Shown: in pieces, positions 1 to 9,329 of the stretch
Numbering within the stretch: the stretch's first letter is position 1
Layout of the letters: the number at the start of each line of letters is the position of its first letter
Assembly (NCBI RefSeq): GCF_018614575.1
Contig: NZ_JAGGOJ010000008.1
Span: forward strand, 282,494 to 346,493
DNA from: Streptomyces sp. ISL-10
Lineage (GTDB): Bacteria; Actinomycetota; Actinomycetes; Streptomycetales; Streptomycetaceae
Length of the DNA stretch: 64,000 bases
Direction of reading: 5' to 3'
The notes under the pieces: generated by a model
Database searches by the model: none
Told to the model about the DNA's origin: nothing
Seen by the model: the letters and a program-made list of their open reading frames with translations, nothing else
Made by a program: the position numbers and the translations under genes

Positions 1-675
1 CTTGTGACCATGGAACGCCTGATGGCCGACACCGGTCGCATCAACCTGGTCGTGGCGGGCAAGCACACCGCAGCGCAATGGCTCGACCTCGACAGCGCCC
101 GCCGGCACTGCGAGGCCGGAGCCTCGATCTGGCAATGGGCCTCCACCCACGACGGCGAGGACCCCGAACTGGTCCTGGCCTGCGCGGGCGGCATCCCCAC
201 CGTCGAAACCCTCGCCGCCGCCGAACTGCTGCGCCGCGACCTGCCCGACGCACGCGTCCGCGTCGTCAACGTCGTCGACCTGTGCACCCTCGCCGCACCC
301 GGACGGCATCCGCACGGCATGCCGGACCCGGAGTTCCGCGCGCTCTTCGGCACGGGGACGCCCGTGGTCTTCAACTTCCACGGCTACCCGTCGGCCGTTC
401 ACCAACTGCTCCACGGCCGGCCGCAGCCGGATCGCTTCCACGTCCGCGGATACGTGGAGGAGGGCACGACCACCACCCCGTACGACCTGCTCGCGAGCAA
501 CGGCACCTCGCGGCACGATCTGGCCATCACCGCGCTGGGCCATCTACGCGGACGGTCCGCTACCGCCGGCGACCTCGCCGCCTCCTACGCACGGCACCGC
601 GACCGGCTGCGCGAGGAACTGAGGCGTACCGGTGTCGACCCCGCCGAGATCACCGAATGGAGGTGGCAGTCATGA
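1..675 (+). CDS. Phosphoketolase, C-terminal part (5' end off window)
   Basis: This is the C-terminal domain of a xylulose-5-phosphate/fructose-6-phosphate phosphoketolase, the thiamine-diphosphate enzyme that splits sugar phosphates into acetyl phosphate and an aldose phosphate. The family's C-terminal signature is clear: NLVVAGKH, then ASIWQWAS, then LACAGGIPTVETLAAAELLR, RVRVVNVVDL, VVFNFHGYPS and HVRGYVEEGTTTTPYDLL. Full-length enzymes have about 790 residues, so roughly 560 lie upstream of the window; the reading frame is open to base 1. The stop overlaps the ATG of the next reading frame (ATGA), as in a translationally coupled operon. Confidence 0.93.
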   Translation, partial: LVTMERLMADTGRINLVVAGKHTAAQWLDLDSARRHCEAGASIWQWASTHDGEDPELVLACAGGIPTVETLAAAELLRRDLPDARVRVVNVVDLCTLAAPGRHPHGMPDPEFRALFGTGTPVVFNFHGYPSAVHQLLHGRPQPDRFHVRGYVEEGTTTTPYDLLASNGTSRHDLAITALGHLRGRSATAGDLAASYARHRDRLREELRRTGVDPAEITEWRWQS

Positions 676-854
676 ACGACGCTGACCTGATCGCCGACTT
701 CCTGCGCGAGGTGCCGCCCCCTCGTCACACGCCCCCGACTGCGGCCGCGAAGGGTTCGGCGCCGGCACGCGCCGACATCGTCGGCGTGATCGGTTCCTCG
801 CCGGAAGGGGTCGGGCCGGCCCGACCCGGGCGCACCGGATCGTCCGCTCCATAG
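672..854 (+). pseudogene. Truncated reading frame coupled to the phosphoketolase gene
   Basis: A 60-codon frame starts at an ATGA overlap with the phosphoketolase stop, so its start is convincing (MNDADLIADFLREVPPP). After about 18 codons the sequence turns into low-complexity Ala/Pro/Gly, and from 725 the opposite strand encodes an esterase relic. I infer the 5' stub of an operon partner that was cut off by a deletion or rearrangement near 720-730. No function can be assigned. It could also be a genuine short protein. Confidence 0.35.
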
Positions 855-1222
855 ATGATCAGAACTGGCTCGCGCCACTGGGTTCGACCGCCGCATTCCC
901 CGCGGCAGTCGGCCGACGACCGAGGCCGCTCCCGCCGGCCGTTCCGGACGCTGCGCGGCCACCCCCAGGGCCATCGAGCCCCGTTGGAGAATCCCACGGC
1001 GTACAGCCGGTCGGGATCGGCCTGCCGGGTGCGTACCAAGTCGTCGACCAGCGCATCGACCCAGCGGATGTCTGCGTCCGGGTCCGGCCGCACGGTGACG
1101 GCGGTACCGGCTCCCCTCACTCGCCCGACGACGACCGCGGTGTCCCCGATTCGGGGTCGATGTCGCGTGCCCGTGCTGCCTCCAGTGAGGCGGACCCTCA
1201 CATGTGTCCACCGGCGACCCAT
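725..1222 (-). pseudogene. Degraded PHB-depolymerase/LpqC-type alpha/beta hydrolase
   Basis: Pieces of one esterase lie in two minus-strand frames. Frame one gives DIRWVDALVDDLVRT and DPDRLYAVGFSNGAR, which carries the nucleophile elbow G-F-S-N-G. Frame two continues with MALGVAAQRPE and AASVVGRLPRGM. Frame one then returns with VLIIYGADDPVRPG and EEPITPTMSA. At least two compensating frameshifts are needed. Both the signal-peptide end and the C-terminal His region are missing. The relatives are secreted poly(3-hydroxybutyrate) depolymerase-like or feruloyl-esterase-like enzymes. The gene is dead unless the frameshifts are sequencing errors. Confidence 0.7.
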
Positions 1223-1473
1223 GGCCGCAGGGGCCTCTGATGGGACACGCAGGCGCTCACGCGGTGGACCGGCGGCGGCCCGCGCCGGAGCGGGCCGACG
1301 GTGGCGCCGCCGCCGACCGCCCCACGCGGGGGCGGCCGGCCGCCGAAGCAGGGGAGTGCGGCCGGGCGGGTTCCCGGCGTCTGCGTCCGGGACGGAGTCT
1401 GCCGTCTGCGGCCGTGTACCGGGTTCTGCGATGGGTACCGGGGCAGGACAATCTCTTTCCTTCGGGAGGCTTG

Positions 1474-1940
1474 ATGATCACTCACGCGGATCTCACCCAA
1501 GCTGTGGCCCGGCGGGCGGGCCTCGCGGACGCCGACGAAGCCGTCCGTGTGACCAGGGTCGTCCTGGGCACGCTGGCGCACCGGCTTCCGATGCCTCAGC
1601 GGCGGAGGCTGCGTGCGGCGCTGCCGGGCCCGGAACAGGATGCGGCCTATGCCACGGTTCCCGCCGCGGCCGACGACGTCACCGGTCTGCTGGCCGAGGC
1701 GGGGCGCCATCTAGACACACCGCCCGAGCGGGCTCTCCTCTTGGCCCGGGCGGTCGTGTCGCAGATCGCGGAGGCCGAGCCCGGGCTGGCCGGGAGCTGC
1801 GGGAGCACCTTCCGGATGATTACGCGGCGCTGTTCTCGCCGCCGCCGGAGCACCCCGAGCGCATGCATGCGGCGACCGACGCACGCGCGCCGCTGACGCC
1901 GGACGAAGTGGCCGGCGAGCTGCCCGGACGACCGCAGTGA
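1474..1940 (+). pseudogene. DUF2267 protein with one frameshift
   Basis: A good ribosome site (gggagg) precedes ATG 1474. The frame encodes MITHADLTQAVARRAG and then VTRVVLGTLAHRLP, the helical start of a DUF2267 protein; a second, intact copy lies at 14643. Near 1790 the family sequence jumps to another frame: ELREHLPDDYAALFSPP, ending TPDEVAGELPGRPQ at 1940. One missing base accounts for it. DUF2267 proteins are small helical proteins of unknown role, often near stress genes. Sequencing error is an alternative to true decay. Confidence 0.7.
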
Positions 1941-2486
1941 AGCGGTGACGCGGCTCGGCCGCCCCGCGCGGTGGACCTGCCGGAGGACCGGCTTCCTCCG
2001 CTGCTCAGGGCAGTGGAGCGGGCCGCCGAGGACGCGCGTCCTGGTTCCCGCACCCCGGCCCGGGGCGGCGAGCCGCAGCCTTGACCGTGGGGTGTGCCGC
2101 TTCGGGAAGCTCGCGCGGGAGGCCCAGGGGCTCGGCAGGTGTTCGTACAGATGCACTGCGAGCGTCCCAACGGGACGTCTGGCCCTGCGGATTACCTCTT
2201 CCGCGAGCCGGCCGGCAGCGTGCGAGCGCCGAACGGGTGGACTTTCGGAGCGTCGGTGTGAGCCTTCTGCTTGCCTGCTCGCGGCCGGCGGTGCGGTGCC
2301 TGTGGGCTCGTTGGCCGGGTGCGCGGGCGTGAGTGGCTGCTGCCGGTGAGGATCCGCCCGCACAGGTCGTGCGGCCGGCGGGGTATAAGCCCGCTAAATT
2401 GCCTCTGCGTGCCTTTGGGTGAATTCGCGGCCTGCCCAGAGAATGCGTCGGGTTCATGTGGAGGCCGCCCGTTGAGTGGAGTGCGT
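1941..2486 (+). other. Intergenic stretch upstream of ctaD
   Basis: About 545 bases without a gene I can support. A GTG frame near 1972 reads VDLPEDRLPPLLRAVERAAED and stops at about 2085. It has coding-like composition but no recognisable family, and may be another relic. The rest must hold the ctaD promoter; I could not pick out a convincing -35/-10 pair. Confidence 0.4.
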
Positions 2487-4247
2487 GTGGCGTCAGGGTC
2501 CGGGCATGAGGCGCTGTCCGAGTACGAGGATGCGTACGAGAACGAGCTGCCGGTACGGCGCAGGCAGCCCGGCAACGTCGTCGTGCGGTGGATGACGACC
2601 ACCGACCACAAGACGATCGGCACGCTGTATCTGATCACCTCGTTCCTGTTCTTCTGCATCGGCGGTGTGATGGCGCTCGTCATGCGCGCCGAACTGGCCC
2701 GTCCCGGCACGCAGATCATGTCGAACGAGCAGTTCAACCAGGCGTTCACGATGCACGGCACGGTCATGCTGCTGATGTTCGCGACGCCGCTGTTCGCCGG
2801 ATTCGCGAACTGGATCATGCCGCTGCAGATCGGCGCGCCCGACGTGGCGTTCCCGCGGCTGAACATGTTCGCGTACTGGCTCTACCTCTTCGGCTCGCTC
2901 ATCGCGGTCGCCGGCTTCCTCACCCCACAAGGTGCGGCCGATTTCGGCTGGTTCGCCTACTCGCCCCTCAACAGCATCGAGCGCACCCCGGGTGTCGGCG
3001 CCGACATGTGGATCATGGGTCTGGCCTTCTCCGGCTTCGGCACGATCCTCGGGTCGGTCAACTTCATCACCACGATCATCTGCATGCGCGCTCCCGGCAT
3101 GACGATGTTCCGGATGCCGATCTTCACCTGGAACGTGCTGCTGACCGGTGTGCTGGTCCTGCTCGCCTTCCCGGTCCTGGCCGCCGCGCTGTTCGCCCTG
3201 GAGGCGGACCGCAAGTTCGGTGCCCATGTCTTCGACGCCTCCAACGGCGGCGCGTTGCTGTGGCAGCACCTGTTCTGGTTCTTCGGCCATCCAGAGGTGT
3301 ACATCATCGCCCTGCCGTTCTTCGGCATCGCTACCGAGATCATCCCGGTGTTCGCCCGCAAGCCGATCTTCGGTTACATCGGTCTGGTGGGTGCGACCAT
3401 CGCGATCGCCGGTCTGTCGGCAACGGTGTGGGCGCACCACATGTTTGTCACGGGGGGCGTGCTGTTGCCGTTCTTCGCGTTCATGACCTTCCTCATCGCG
3501 GTACCGACCGGTGTGAAGTTCTTCAACTGGATCGGCACGATGTGGAAGGGCGCGCTGTCCTTCGAGACACCGATGCTCTGGACGACAGGCTTCCTGGTGA
3601 CGTTCCTCTTCGGTGGTCTGACCGGAATCATCCTGGCCTCGCCGCCGATGGACTTCCACGTGTCCGACTCGTACTTCGTCGTCGCGCATTTCCACTACGT
3701 CGTCTTCGGAACGGTCGTGTTCGCGATGTTCGCCGGCTTCCACTTCTGGTGGCCGAAGTTCACGGGCAAGATGCTGGACGAGCGGCTCGGCAAGATCACG
3801 TTCTGGACGCTGTTCATCGGCTTCCACGGCACCTTCCTGGTGCAGCACTGGCTCGGCGCCGAGGGCATGCCGCGCCGCTACGCGGACTACCTCGCGGCCG
3901 ACGGCTTCACCGCGCTGAACACGATCTCCACGATCAGCTCGTTCCTGCTCGGTCTGTCGATCCTGCCCTTCGTCTACAACGTCTGGAAGACGGAGAAGTA
4001 CGGCAAGCAGATCGAGGTCGACGACCCCTGGGGCTACGGCCGTTCGCTGGAGTGGGCCACGTCCTGCCCGCCGCCGCGGCACAACTTCCTCACCCTGCCC
4101 CGCATCCGCAGCGAATCTCCCGCGTTCGACCTGCACCACCCCGAGGTCTCCCTCCTCGACCAGGCGGAGAACCCGGGCCGCCGGGACGTCGTCGAGCCCG
4201 GGAAGGGCATCGCGGCCCCGCTGGGAGACGACAAGGGCCGCTCATGA
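2487..4247 (+). CDS. ctaD: Cytochrome c oxidase subunit I (stand-alone paralogue)
   Basis: Catalytic subunit of an aa3-type haem-copper oxidase, the membrane proton pump that reduces oxygen with electrons from cytochrome c. The protein has 586 residues from GTG 2487 (gagtgga six bases upstream; GTG 2481 is also possible). About twelve membrane helices are visible. Haem and copper ligands are in place: FTMHGTVM in helix II, FGHPEVY with the His-Tyr pair, HHMF, and VAHFHYV in helix X. The charged N- and C-terminal tails are typical of actinobacterial CtaD. No ctaC, ctaE or qcr genes are near, so this is probably an extra copy that works with subunits encoded elsewhere. A small membrane protein follows with an ATGA overlap. 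Confidence 0.95.
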   Translation: MASGSGHEALSEYEDAYENELPVRRRQPGNVVVRWMTTTDHKTIGTLYLITSFLFFCIGGVMALVMRAELARPGTQIMSNEQFNQAFTMHGTVMLLMFATPLFAGFANWIMPLQIGAPDVAFPRLNMFAYWLYLFGSLIAVAGFLTPQGAADFGWFAYSPLNSIERTPGVGADMWIMGLAFSGFGTILGSVNFITTIICMRAPGMTMFRMPIFTWNVLLTGVLVLLAFPVLAAALFALEADRKFGAHVFDASNGGALLWQHLFWFFGHPEVYIIALPFFGIATEIIPVFARKPIFGYIGLVGATIAIAGLSATVWAHHMFVTGGVLLPFFAFMTFLIAVPTGVKFFNWIGTMWKGALSFETPMLWTTGFLVTFLFGGLTGIILASPPMDFHVSDSYFVVAHFHYVVFGTVVFAMFAGFHFWWPKFTGKMLDERLGKITFWTLFIGFHGTFLVQHWLGAEGMPRRYADYLAADGFTALNTISTISSFLLGLSILPFVYNVWKTEKYGKQIEVDDPWGYGRSLEWATSCPPPRHNFLTLPRIRSESPAFDLHHPEVSLLDQAENPGRRDVVEPGKGIAAPLGDDKGRS

Positions 4248-4606
4248 CCGACAGGGCGCCGCAGCAGTCGCACGACGTCGCGGCAGGCATCGCCCGGCTC
4301 GAGGGTTATCTGCTGGCCCAGAGCCGGTTGACACAAGCACAGGAACACGCCGATGAGTTCGCGGACCTGATGCCATGGCTGACCACTTCGCAACGCGAAG
4401 AAGTGGTCCGTCTCTACACCCAGGACCACATCGCCGTCTCACGGCGTGCGCTGGAATTCGTCAGCGCACGCGCCGCGGAACTGCGGGTGGAGTACACCGC
4501 GCGCTACGAGACGCTCAGGAGACGGCTGCTGTGCCGCAGCGTCGCCGCGCTCGTCACTGCGGCGCTGCTCTGCACGTGCGCGGCGCTGCTCACTGCCTAC
4601 CGCTGA
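4244..4606 (+). CDS. Small single-pass membrane protein coupled to ctaD
   Basis: A 120-residue protein begins at an ATGA overlap with the ctaD stop, so the two are almost certainly co-translated. The first 90 residues are helical and charged ([34 protein letters not shown]). The C-terminus is a hydrophobic segment, [20 protein letters not shown], that would anchor it with the soluble part in the cytoplasm. I recognise no family. Its position suggests an accessory or assembly factor for the oxidase, but that is inference. Confidence 0.8.
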   Translation: MTDRAPQQSHDVAAGIARLEGYLLAQSRLTQAQEHADEFADLMPWLTTSQREEVVRLYTQDHIAVSRRALEFVSARAAELRVEYTARYETLRRRLLCRSVAALVTAALLCTCAALLTAYR

Positions 4607-5169
4607 CCTCGCGCCGGCTCTGCTCAGCTCTGCGGAACCAGCTCAGTGCCCGACCTCGCCGGGCTCTGCGGGCCGGGGAGTGTGCCAGGAGCCAGGAGCC
4701 AGGAGCCGGACGGCCCGGAGCCCGGAGCCGGGCGGACCGTGCTGGGGGCAGTGTCGGTGTGTCAGCCGATGTAGCGGCCCGCCCGTGGAGCGTCCCTGTT
4801 CCTGTTCGAGGGCCGCGAGGCGGCACTCGATCGAAGGAGGGACGACCTGCCGCTCGCGCAGGACCCAGCCGAGTCCGGCAAGGACGCTGCCGAAGGCCTG
4901 GAGTGATGCGCGATCGTGCGGGACGGTGCCGGTCAGGCACAGCGTCCGGCGGAGCGCGGGCAGGAGCGGGCGGCGCTTTCGTGCCGTGCGGCAACTGTCA
5001 GCGCGCGGGTGTGGCGCAGCGCGACCGGCAGTGGGCGGCGCAGCCGCTCCGTGGCAAAGACAAGCGGGCGCGGGCTCCCGTGGGCGGGTCGGAGCCATGC
5101 TCGAACGGGTGACCGCGCACGTGTCGCGCCGGGCTTGCGCCGCCCGGCGGCAGAGAACTGCCGGAGCGA
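4607..5169. other. Intergenic, low-complexity, short tandem repeat
   Basis: No supportable gene in about 560 bases. Three copies of the 7-mer gccagga lie at 4684-4704, followed by ccggagccgg-type near-repeats. Long open frames on both strands are composition artefacts of high GC. A minus-strand stretch around 4780-4900 (ASLQAFGSVLAGLGWVL) looks faintly protein-like and could be a relic. Confidence 0.4.
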
Positions 5170-5345
5170 TCAGAGCCGGGGCTTGGTTTTGTAGCGGGGA
5201 CCGAGGCCGGGGACGTCGGACCGGGGGAGTTCGGTGACGAGACGGTGCGTGACCATGAGGTCGTGCATGAGCGGCCGGACCTCCTGCACGCTCAGCCCCG
5301 CGGCGCAAGCGATCTCCTCCAGACGGACGTCCTCGCCGCCGCCCT
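5170..5345 (-). pseudogene. C-terminal fragment with a winged-helix look
   Basis: The minus strand encodes GEDVRLEEIACAAGLSVQEV, then RPLMHDLMVTHRLVTEL, and ends GLGPRYKTKPRL before a stop at 5170. The pattern EEIA-x-AAGLS-x-EV reads like a helix-turn-helix followed by a wing. Upstream the frame dissolves into Pro/Arg low complexity and has no start codon with a ribosome site, so this looks like the tail of a lost regulator gene. It sits just downstream of the small gene at 5412-5663. Confidence 0.4.
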
Positions 5346-5411
5346 TCGTCGTTGCGGCGTGCCCCTGGGGCCGGGGCCGTCCGGAACGCGCCGGGCCCGG
5401 CGGCGGCCGGC

Positions 5412-5663
5412 TCAGGCGGTGTCTTCCTCCTCGTCCCTCTCCACGCCCTCCAAGGGCTCACCACTGCTCGTTCCGCCGCGGCTGTAGCCCTCGGCGGCGC
5501 TCGCGGTTCCGGGAACGGTTCGCTGTCCGGGCTGCCGTTCCTGCCCGGAATGTGCGCCGGGGCCGCGGTCCTTGGGAACGCCCCGCTCTTCTTCGTGCGC
5601 CGACCGGTGTGTTCCGGTCCTGCGTTCAGGGTCTTGACCCGTCTCGCGATCTCGTGCAGTCAT
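5412..5663 (-). CDS. Small hydrophilic, probably disordered protein
   Basis: An 83-residue frame starts at an ATG preceded by ggaaggtgg at good spacing (start 5663). The product (MTARDRETGQDPERRTGTHR at the start, ending ERDEEEDTA) is almost free of hydrophobic residues. It is rich in Arg, Glu, Gly and Gln, so it is predicted to be disordered. No family is recognised. The ribosome site and the acidic tail are the main reasons to believe it. It could be a stress-type hydrophilin, but nothing in the sequence proves this. Confidence 0.5.
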   Translation of the reverse strand: MTARDRETGQDPERRTGTHRSAHEEERGVPKDRGPGAHSGQERQPGQRTVPGTASAAEGYSRGGTSSGEPLEGVERDEEEDTA

Positions 5664-5889
5664 GACACGCCACCTTCCCGGACGTAACGTCGCCCGCACC
5701 GGGTCACCCGGCGGCAGGCGGATAAACCGGCCGTCCGGCGTCGGTCCGGCCCGGGCGCTGACAGCCCGCCCGGACGGCCGGACGAACGCCGCGTCCTGGG
5801 GCGTGCGCGCAGGCCCCCGGCGCCCGTACTCGTGGACGGCGCGGCTTCCCGGTGCGGGCGAAGGCCGCACGCGCCGACCGCAGGCCCCG

Positions 5890-6480
5890 TCAGGCGGCCG
5901 CGAGCTCGGCAGCGCCGAAGGACACGTCGAAACGGTCGCACCAGATGGTCACGCTGCTGTAGCGGTCCAGATCGATCCCCTCGGGCAGTGCGTAGTTCTG
6001 GTCGCCCTTGTTGCCCTTGAGCTTGCCGAGGCTCTGGTACTTCCCGTCGTCGAAGACGTGCCAGCCGGCCTTCCCCTCCTGCACGGGGGCGTCGGTGAGC
6101 CACACCCGCAGATCCGGCCCGTTGCTGGTGTCCAGTCCCTCCAGGCGCAGCGTCTGGGTGCCGTCGGGCAGACGGATGATCTTCACCGTTCCCGAGGTCG
6201 GGTGCTCGTGGGTGATGAACGAACCGGTGGCAAGTGTCCTCGGTGCAGCCGGTGTTGCCGCGGGCGACGACGCTCCTGACCCCGGGCTCACGGACGCGTC
6301 CTTCGACGGGCCCGTCGTCGCGGTCTCTCCCGCGACGACGGGGAATTCCTCGCGTACGGTCTCGTCCTGCCACAGCTTCCACGGCTGGAACCAGTAGAGC
6401 CCCGCCCCCATGGCCACCAGTGCCGTCGCCGCCGCCGTCATGACCACCGGTCTGCTCCGCAGCCGTCGCCCACGCCCCAT
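5890..6480 (-). CDS. DM13-domain membrane-anchored protein
   Basis: A 196-residue protein with an N-terminal membrane anchor (residues about 12-30, VVMTAAATALVAMGAGLYWF), a Ser/Thr/Pro/Ala linker (about 45-85) and a C-terminal DM13 domain. The DM13 part reads LATGSFITHEHPTSGTVKI, LRLEGLDTSNGPDLRVWLTD, LGKLKGNKGDQNYALP and VTIWCDRFDVSFGAAEL, including the conserved cysteine in IWCDRF. DM13 domains are thought to act in extracytoplasmic electron transfer or redox chemistry. A strong aggaggaaaca site precedes ATG 6480. It appears monocistronic. Confidence 0.85.
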   Translation of the reverse strand: MGRGRRLRSRPVVMTAAATALVAMGAGLYWFQPWKLWQDETVREEFPVVAGETATTGPSKDASVSPGSGASSPAATPAAPRTLATGSFITHEHPTSGTVKIIRLPDGTQTLRLEGLDTSNGPDLRVWLTDAPVQEGKAGWHVFDDGKYQSLGKLKGNKGDQNYALPEGIDLDRYSSVTIWCDRFDVSFGAAELAAA

Positions 6481-6791
6481 TGTTTCCTCCTGAACACGCT
6501 TGATGTGTCCTGCTATTCAACGTGACCCGGGGCCTGGAGTCCGCCGTGACCGGATGACGAATTCCTTACGGCCGGACGACTCGGCCGAGCGCATCGCCGG
6601 CCCGGCTCGACCACACCGTCCGCGCCATCTCGCCGTTGCGGGCCACGCGCCTTGCGGGACATGCGTGTCCCGGCTCCTGCCTCCCTGAAGCCGGTGCGGG
6701 CCCTGCGGCCGTCTGCCGCGTTCCGTCGGCTGCCCTTCTTGCAGGGCGGGTCCGACCGTTCAGGTGATGTCGAAGAGCGGGCCGGTGAGCG
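6481..6791. other. Intergenic stretch between DM13 and DoxX genes
   Basis: About 310 bases. It holds the ribosome site for the DM13 gene at its left edge and presumably its promoter. I see no gene, clear repeat or terminator stem. Confidence 0.4.
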
Positions 6792-7215
6792 TCAGACCGA
6801 GGTCATGGCCTGCGCAGGCGAGAAGGCGAGCAGCATCAGGCACGCGCCGCCCAGGGCGGTGTCCCTGAGGAACTGCGCCGTTTTCCTTTGCCTGGACTCG
6901 GGGCCGGACTCCTTCCGGAACGCGTGCATGATGACCGCGGTCGGGAAGAGGAACACGGCCAGGAGCAGTGCTCCCAGATCGGCCCAGATGCCCAGGACCA
7001 CCATCACCGCGCCTACCAGGAGTAGCAGGCCGCCTTGCCACCCTGGCGACCGGCCGAGACGGAGGGCGGGACGCCGCGGCTTGTGGCGTAGGCGGCCATG
7101 GCCTTGTTGTGGGTGAGGCGGTTGACGGCCGAGTCCGCGAAAAGCAGCGCGCAGAGAATGCGGCCGATGAGTACCAGGACGTCCGTGGTGACCTCCGTGA
7201 TGGAGACAGCCGAAC
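6792..7215 (-). pseudogene. DoxX family membrane protein, frameshifted
   Basis: The N-terminal half lies in one minus frame (EVTTDVLVLIGRILCALLFA, then DSAVNRLTHNKAMAAYATSR). The C-terminal half lies in another (GAVMVVLGIWADLGALLLAV, FPTAVIMHAFRKESGP, LGGACLMLLAFSPAQAMTSV, stop at 6792). Joined, they give a four-helix DoxX protein of normal length, about 140 residues. DoxX proteins are membrane partners in oxidant and electrophile stress. The break lies at about 7050-7070 and needs one indel. No clear start codon is visible near 7215. Confidence 0.7.
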
Positions 7216-7342
7216 GATTGAAAGCGGAAGCACCCGGTTCAGGATGCGCCGCGGAGGGCCCGGGGACGGGTCGGGACGAGGTGGCACCGGTGCCACTACC
7301 GCGTGAGTCTGTCCGCCGACACCGACACCGACACCGACACAG

Positions 7343-7447
7343 ATGCCTAGCAGATCAGTGCCGAAACTGGCCGATGGCATCCTCACCCTGCACGTCGCCA
7401 AGGCCGACAACGTCAGGCCGCGCCGCATCGAGATCCAGATCCGCTGA
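7343..7447 (+). pseudogene. Hsp20 (alpha-crystallin) C-terminal relic
   Basis: A 34-codon frame carries LADGILTLHVAKAD followed by VRPRRIEIQIR. This is the last beta-strand pair and the IxI tail of a small heat-shock protein, normally about 140-160 residues long. The preceding alpha-crystallin core is absent; upstream there is only a 6-bp tandem repeat (ccgaca, four copies at about 7317-7340) and the DoxX relic. I read it as a truncated remnant. Confidence 0.6.
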
Positions 7448-7597
7448 CCGGTTCGCGCCGGCGTACGCCGTCGTACGTGCCGGGAGGCGGCGCCCACCGG
7501 GCTCCCGCCGCGCCGGGGCGTACGCATCAGGTGTGGTCGCCTGCGTTCGGCGTCCGGGCACGGGCAGGGTCCGCACAGCAGCCGCTCCCGCTCCTGC

Positions 7598-8095
7598 TCA
7601 GGAGCTCACCGGTGGCCACGGGAGCGGCGACCGGCCGGGGCGCCAGCCCAGTTTCCCCGCAGGCGGGTCGGGCACGTGTCCGGGATCGGTACCCACGGCG
7701 TCGGTACCCGCGTCGGCGGCGTCCGCGCTTCGCCGACGGCTCAGCGCCGTCCGTACGTCGGCTGCGGTCGTTCGGGGGACGCGGTCCGAGACGGCGATAC
7801 GGGCAAACGGTGCGGACGCGGGGTGCAGATCGACGCACGCCACCGATCCCTGCCGGGGATGGATGGCGACGAAGTCCCGTACCCCCGCCCGCTCCCGCAC
7901 ACCAAGACACAGGACATCCGGAATCCAGGCCCCCCGGCCCGGACTGCCGCGCAGAACCCGCCACCACGACGCCTCGACGGTCACCTTCTCCACCGCTGCC
8001 AGCGGCACCCTGACATCCCCGCGCCGAGCGGCGATCTTCTCCCACCAGGCCAGTTCGACGATCAGCTCCTCTCCCCGGATGGCAAGCCGGGCCAT
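7598..8095 (-). CDS. Small PH-like uncharacterised protein
   Basis: A 165-residue protein starts at ATG 8095 (MARLAIRGEELIVELAWWEK). The pattern GEELIVEL, then RGDVRVPLAAVEKVTVEASW, then FVAIHPRQGSVACVDL matches a family of small actinobacterial proteins predicted to fold like a bacterial pleckstrin-homology domain. No enzymatic motif is present. The last 50 residues (TALSRRRSADAADAGT onward) are low complexity and may be an extension created by loss of the normal stop. It lies just downstream of the zinc-ribbon gene on the same strand, so co-transcription is likely. Confidence 0.65.
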   Translation of the reverse strand: MARLAIRGEELIVELAWWEKIAARRGDVRVPLAAVEKVTVEASWWRVLRGSPGRGAWIPDVLCLGVRERAGVRDFVAIHPRQGSVACVDLHPASAPFARIAVSDRVPRTTAADVRTALSRRRSADAADAGTDAVGTDPGHVPDPPAGKLGWRPGRSPLPWPPVSS

Positions 8096-8111
8096 GACCG
8101 ATCCACCTCCC

Positions 8112-8573
8112 TCACGCCGTGTTCAGGTCCTCGCGCCAGTCGTCACGGACCGCAGCCTCCCTGCCGTCTGCCTCCTCCAGCGGTTCGAAAGCCTCCAGCG
8201 GATCGAGCGCTTCCGGCTGTACGTGCGAGGCTGCGCCGAGCAGAGGCGCGCCGTGCCGCTCAGGACGGTGCCCCGGACGATCGGTGATCCTCAGCCGGGG
8301 AGTGTGGTCGGCTCCGGGCGGTGCCGGGACAGGCCTGCGGGCCAGGATGCGACCCACCCAGCGGCGCCCGCACAGCGGACACGGTGGCGCGCCTGCCGGT
8401 GTGTACGGGGAGGGCACCGCGATGCCGTCCCGGGAGAAGTACTCCCAGAGGTCACCTTCCGCGTCGCGGTACTGCTGCGCGTCGTAGTCGGCGCTCCACT
8501 GGTGCCAACACCGGCCACAGGTGAACTCCACGCGCTCGACCGCCAGCTCGGTGATCACTGTGTCCACCTCCAT
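8112..8573 (-). CDS. Putative zinc-ribbon protein
   Basis: From ATG 8573 the protein has 153 residues. Near its start, EFTCGRCWHQWSADYD gives one C-x-x-C pair; about 45 residues later APPCPLCGRRWVGR gives a second. This is the layout of a four-cysteine zinc ribbon split by a YFSRDGIAVPSPYTP loop. The C-terminal third is acidic (DPLEAFEPLEEADGREA). Function is unknown. The start is uncertain because the region upstream is an 8-bp tandem repeat rather than a ribosome site; the frame stays open further upstream. Confidence 0.6.
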   Translation of the reverse strand: MEVDTVITELAVERVEFTCGRCWHQWSADYDAQQYRDAEGDLWEYFSRDGIAVPSPYTPAGAPPCPLCGRRWVGRILARRPVPAPPGADHTPRLRITDRPGHRPERHGAPLLGAASHVQPEALDPLEAFEPLEEADGREAAVRDDWREDLNTA

Positions 8574-8604
8574 CCACACATCCACACATCCACACATCCA
8601 CGCA
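8570..8604. repeat. 8-10 bp tandem repeat (atccacac)
   Basis: Four close copies of a unit built on atccacac run across the start region of the zinc-ribbon gene. The repeat would place in-frame or out-of-frame additions at the N-terminus if copy number changed, and it occupies the place where a ribosome binding site should be. Confidence 0.7.
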
Positions 8605-8796
8605 CCGACACGACAGCCGATACCGCGGACGGCTGCCCGGCCAGACATGGACGCACCTGGCGCCGCTCGCAGCACGTCACTCCACTTATTAACCCAAACA
8701 AGACATCTTGACAATCGCCGGCTCATGTTCTACGCAGATGACGGACGGAGCCTGTGAGGCGTTTCCGCGCCGCCTGCCGATGAGGGAGGTGGAAAG

Positions 8797-9216
8797 ATGT
8801 CCCGGCCGCATACCGACCACTACGCCGTGCTCGGGGTGGAGCCGTCCGCGTCCGACCGCCGGATCACCACGGCCTACCGCCGACTGGTCCGCAGCCTGCA
8901 TCCGGACACCGCCACCGACGACGCGGCCGGGCAGGACGCCCTTGCCGCAGTGGTGGCCGCCTACGCGATCCTCCGCGACCCCCAACGGCGCGCCGCCTAT
9001 GACGCCGCCCGCGAACAGGGGCCGCCCAGAGCGACAAGCGGGCCGGTGCCGGTACGCGTCACCTGTGTCGTCGGCCCCTCCGCCACCGCCACGGGACCAC
9101 ACGGCGCACCTCTGCGCGCCGGCCCCGTCCGTGTGGGCGTGCCCGTCCGAGAGGCACCGGCCGCCATTCCTGTCGATCTGTTGCGGTGGGTCTGGGGTAT
9201 GGACCCACGGTGGTGA
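8797..9216 (+). CDS. J-domain protein (DnaJ-like co-chaperone)
   Basis: A 139-residue protein. The N-terminal 65 residues form a J domain: DHYAVLGVEPSASDRRITTA, YRRLVRSLHPDT with the HPD tripeptide that stimulates DnaK ATPase, and AYAILRDPQRRAAYD. There is no G/F region or zinc-finger region, so it is a class III J-protein. The rest is a short unassigned tail ending IPVDLLRWVWGMDPRW. A gggaggtgg site precedes ATG 8797. A TTGACA box lies at 8708-8713, but a matching -10 is weak. It probably directs a DnaK to a particular client. Confidence 0.85.
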   Translation: MSRPHTDHYAVLGVEPSASDRRITTAYRRLVRSLHPDTATDDAAGQDALAAVVAAYAILRDPQRRAAYDAAREQGPPRATSGPVPVRVTCVVGPSATATGPHGAPLRAGPVRVGVPVREAPAAIPVDLLRWVWGMDPRW

Positions 9217-9329
9217 CAGCGGCCCTTGTCACGAGGCGTTGACCGGAGGGCCGGCGGTGCGCCCGTTCGGAGCGAGCGACCGTGCGGCGGGGCCGTGACA
9301 CCCCGGCGGCCGGGGTCGATACTTGCCGC

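Noticed and set aside
2493..4139. A 548-codon open frame antisense to ctaD
   Set aside because: It lies fully opposite a certain gene, has a repetitive Glu/Arg/His composition typical of the mirror frame of a membrane protein gene, and has no ribosome site.
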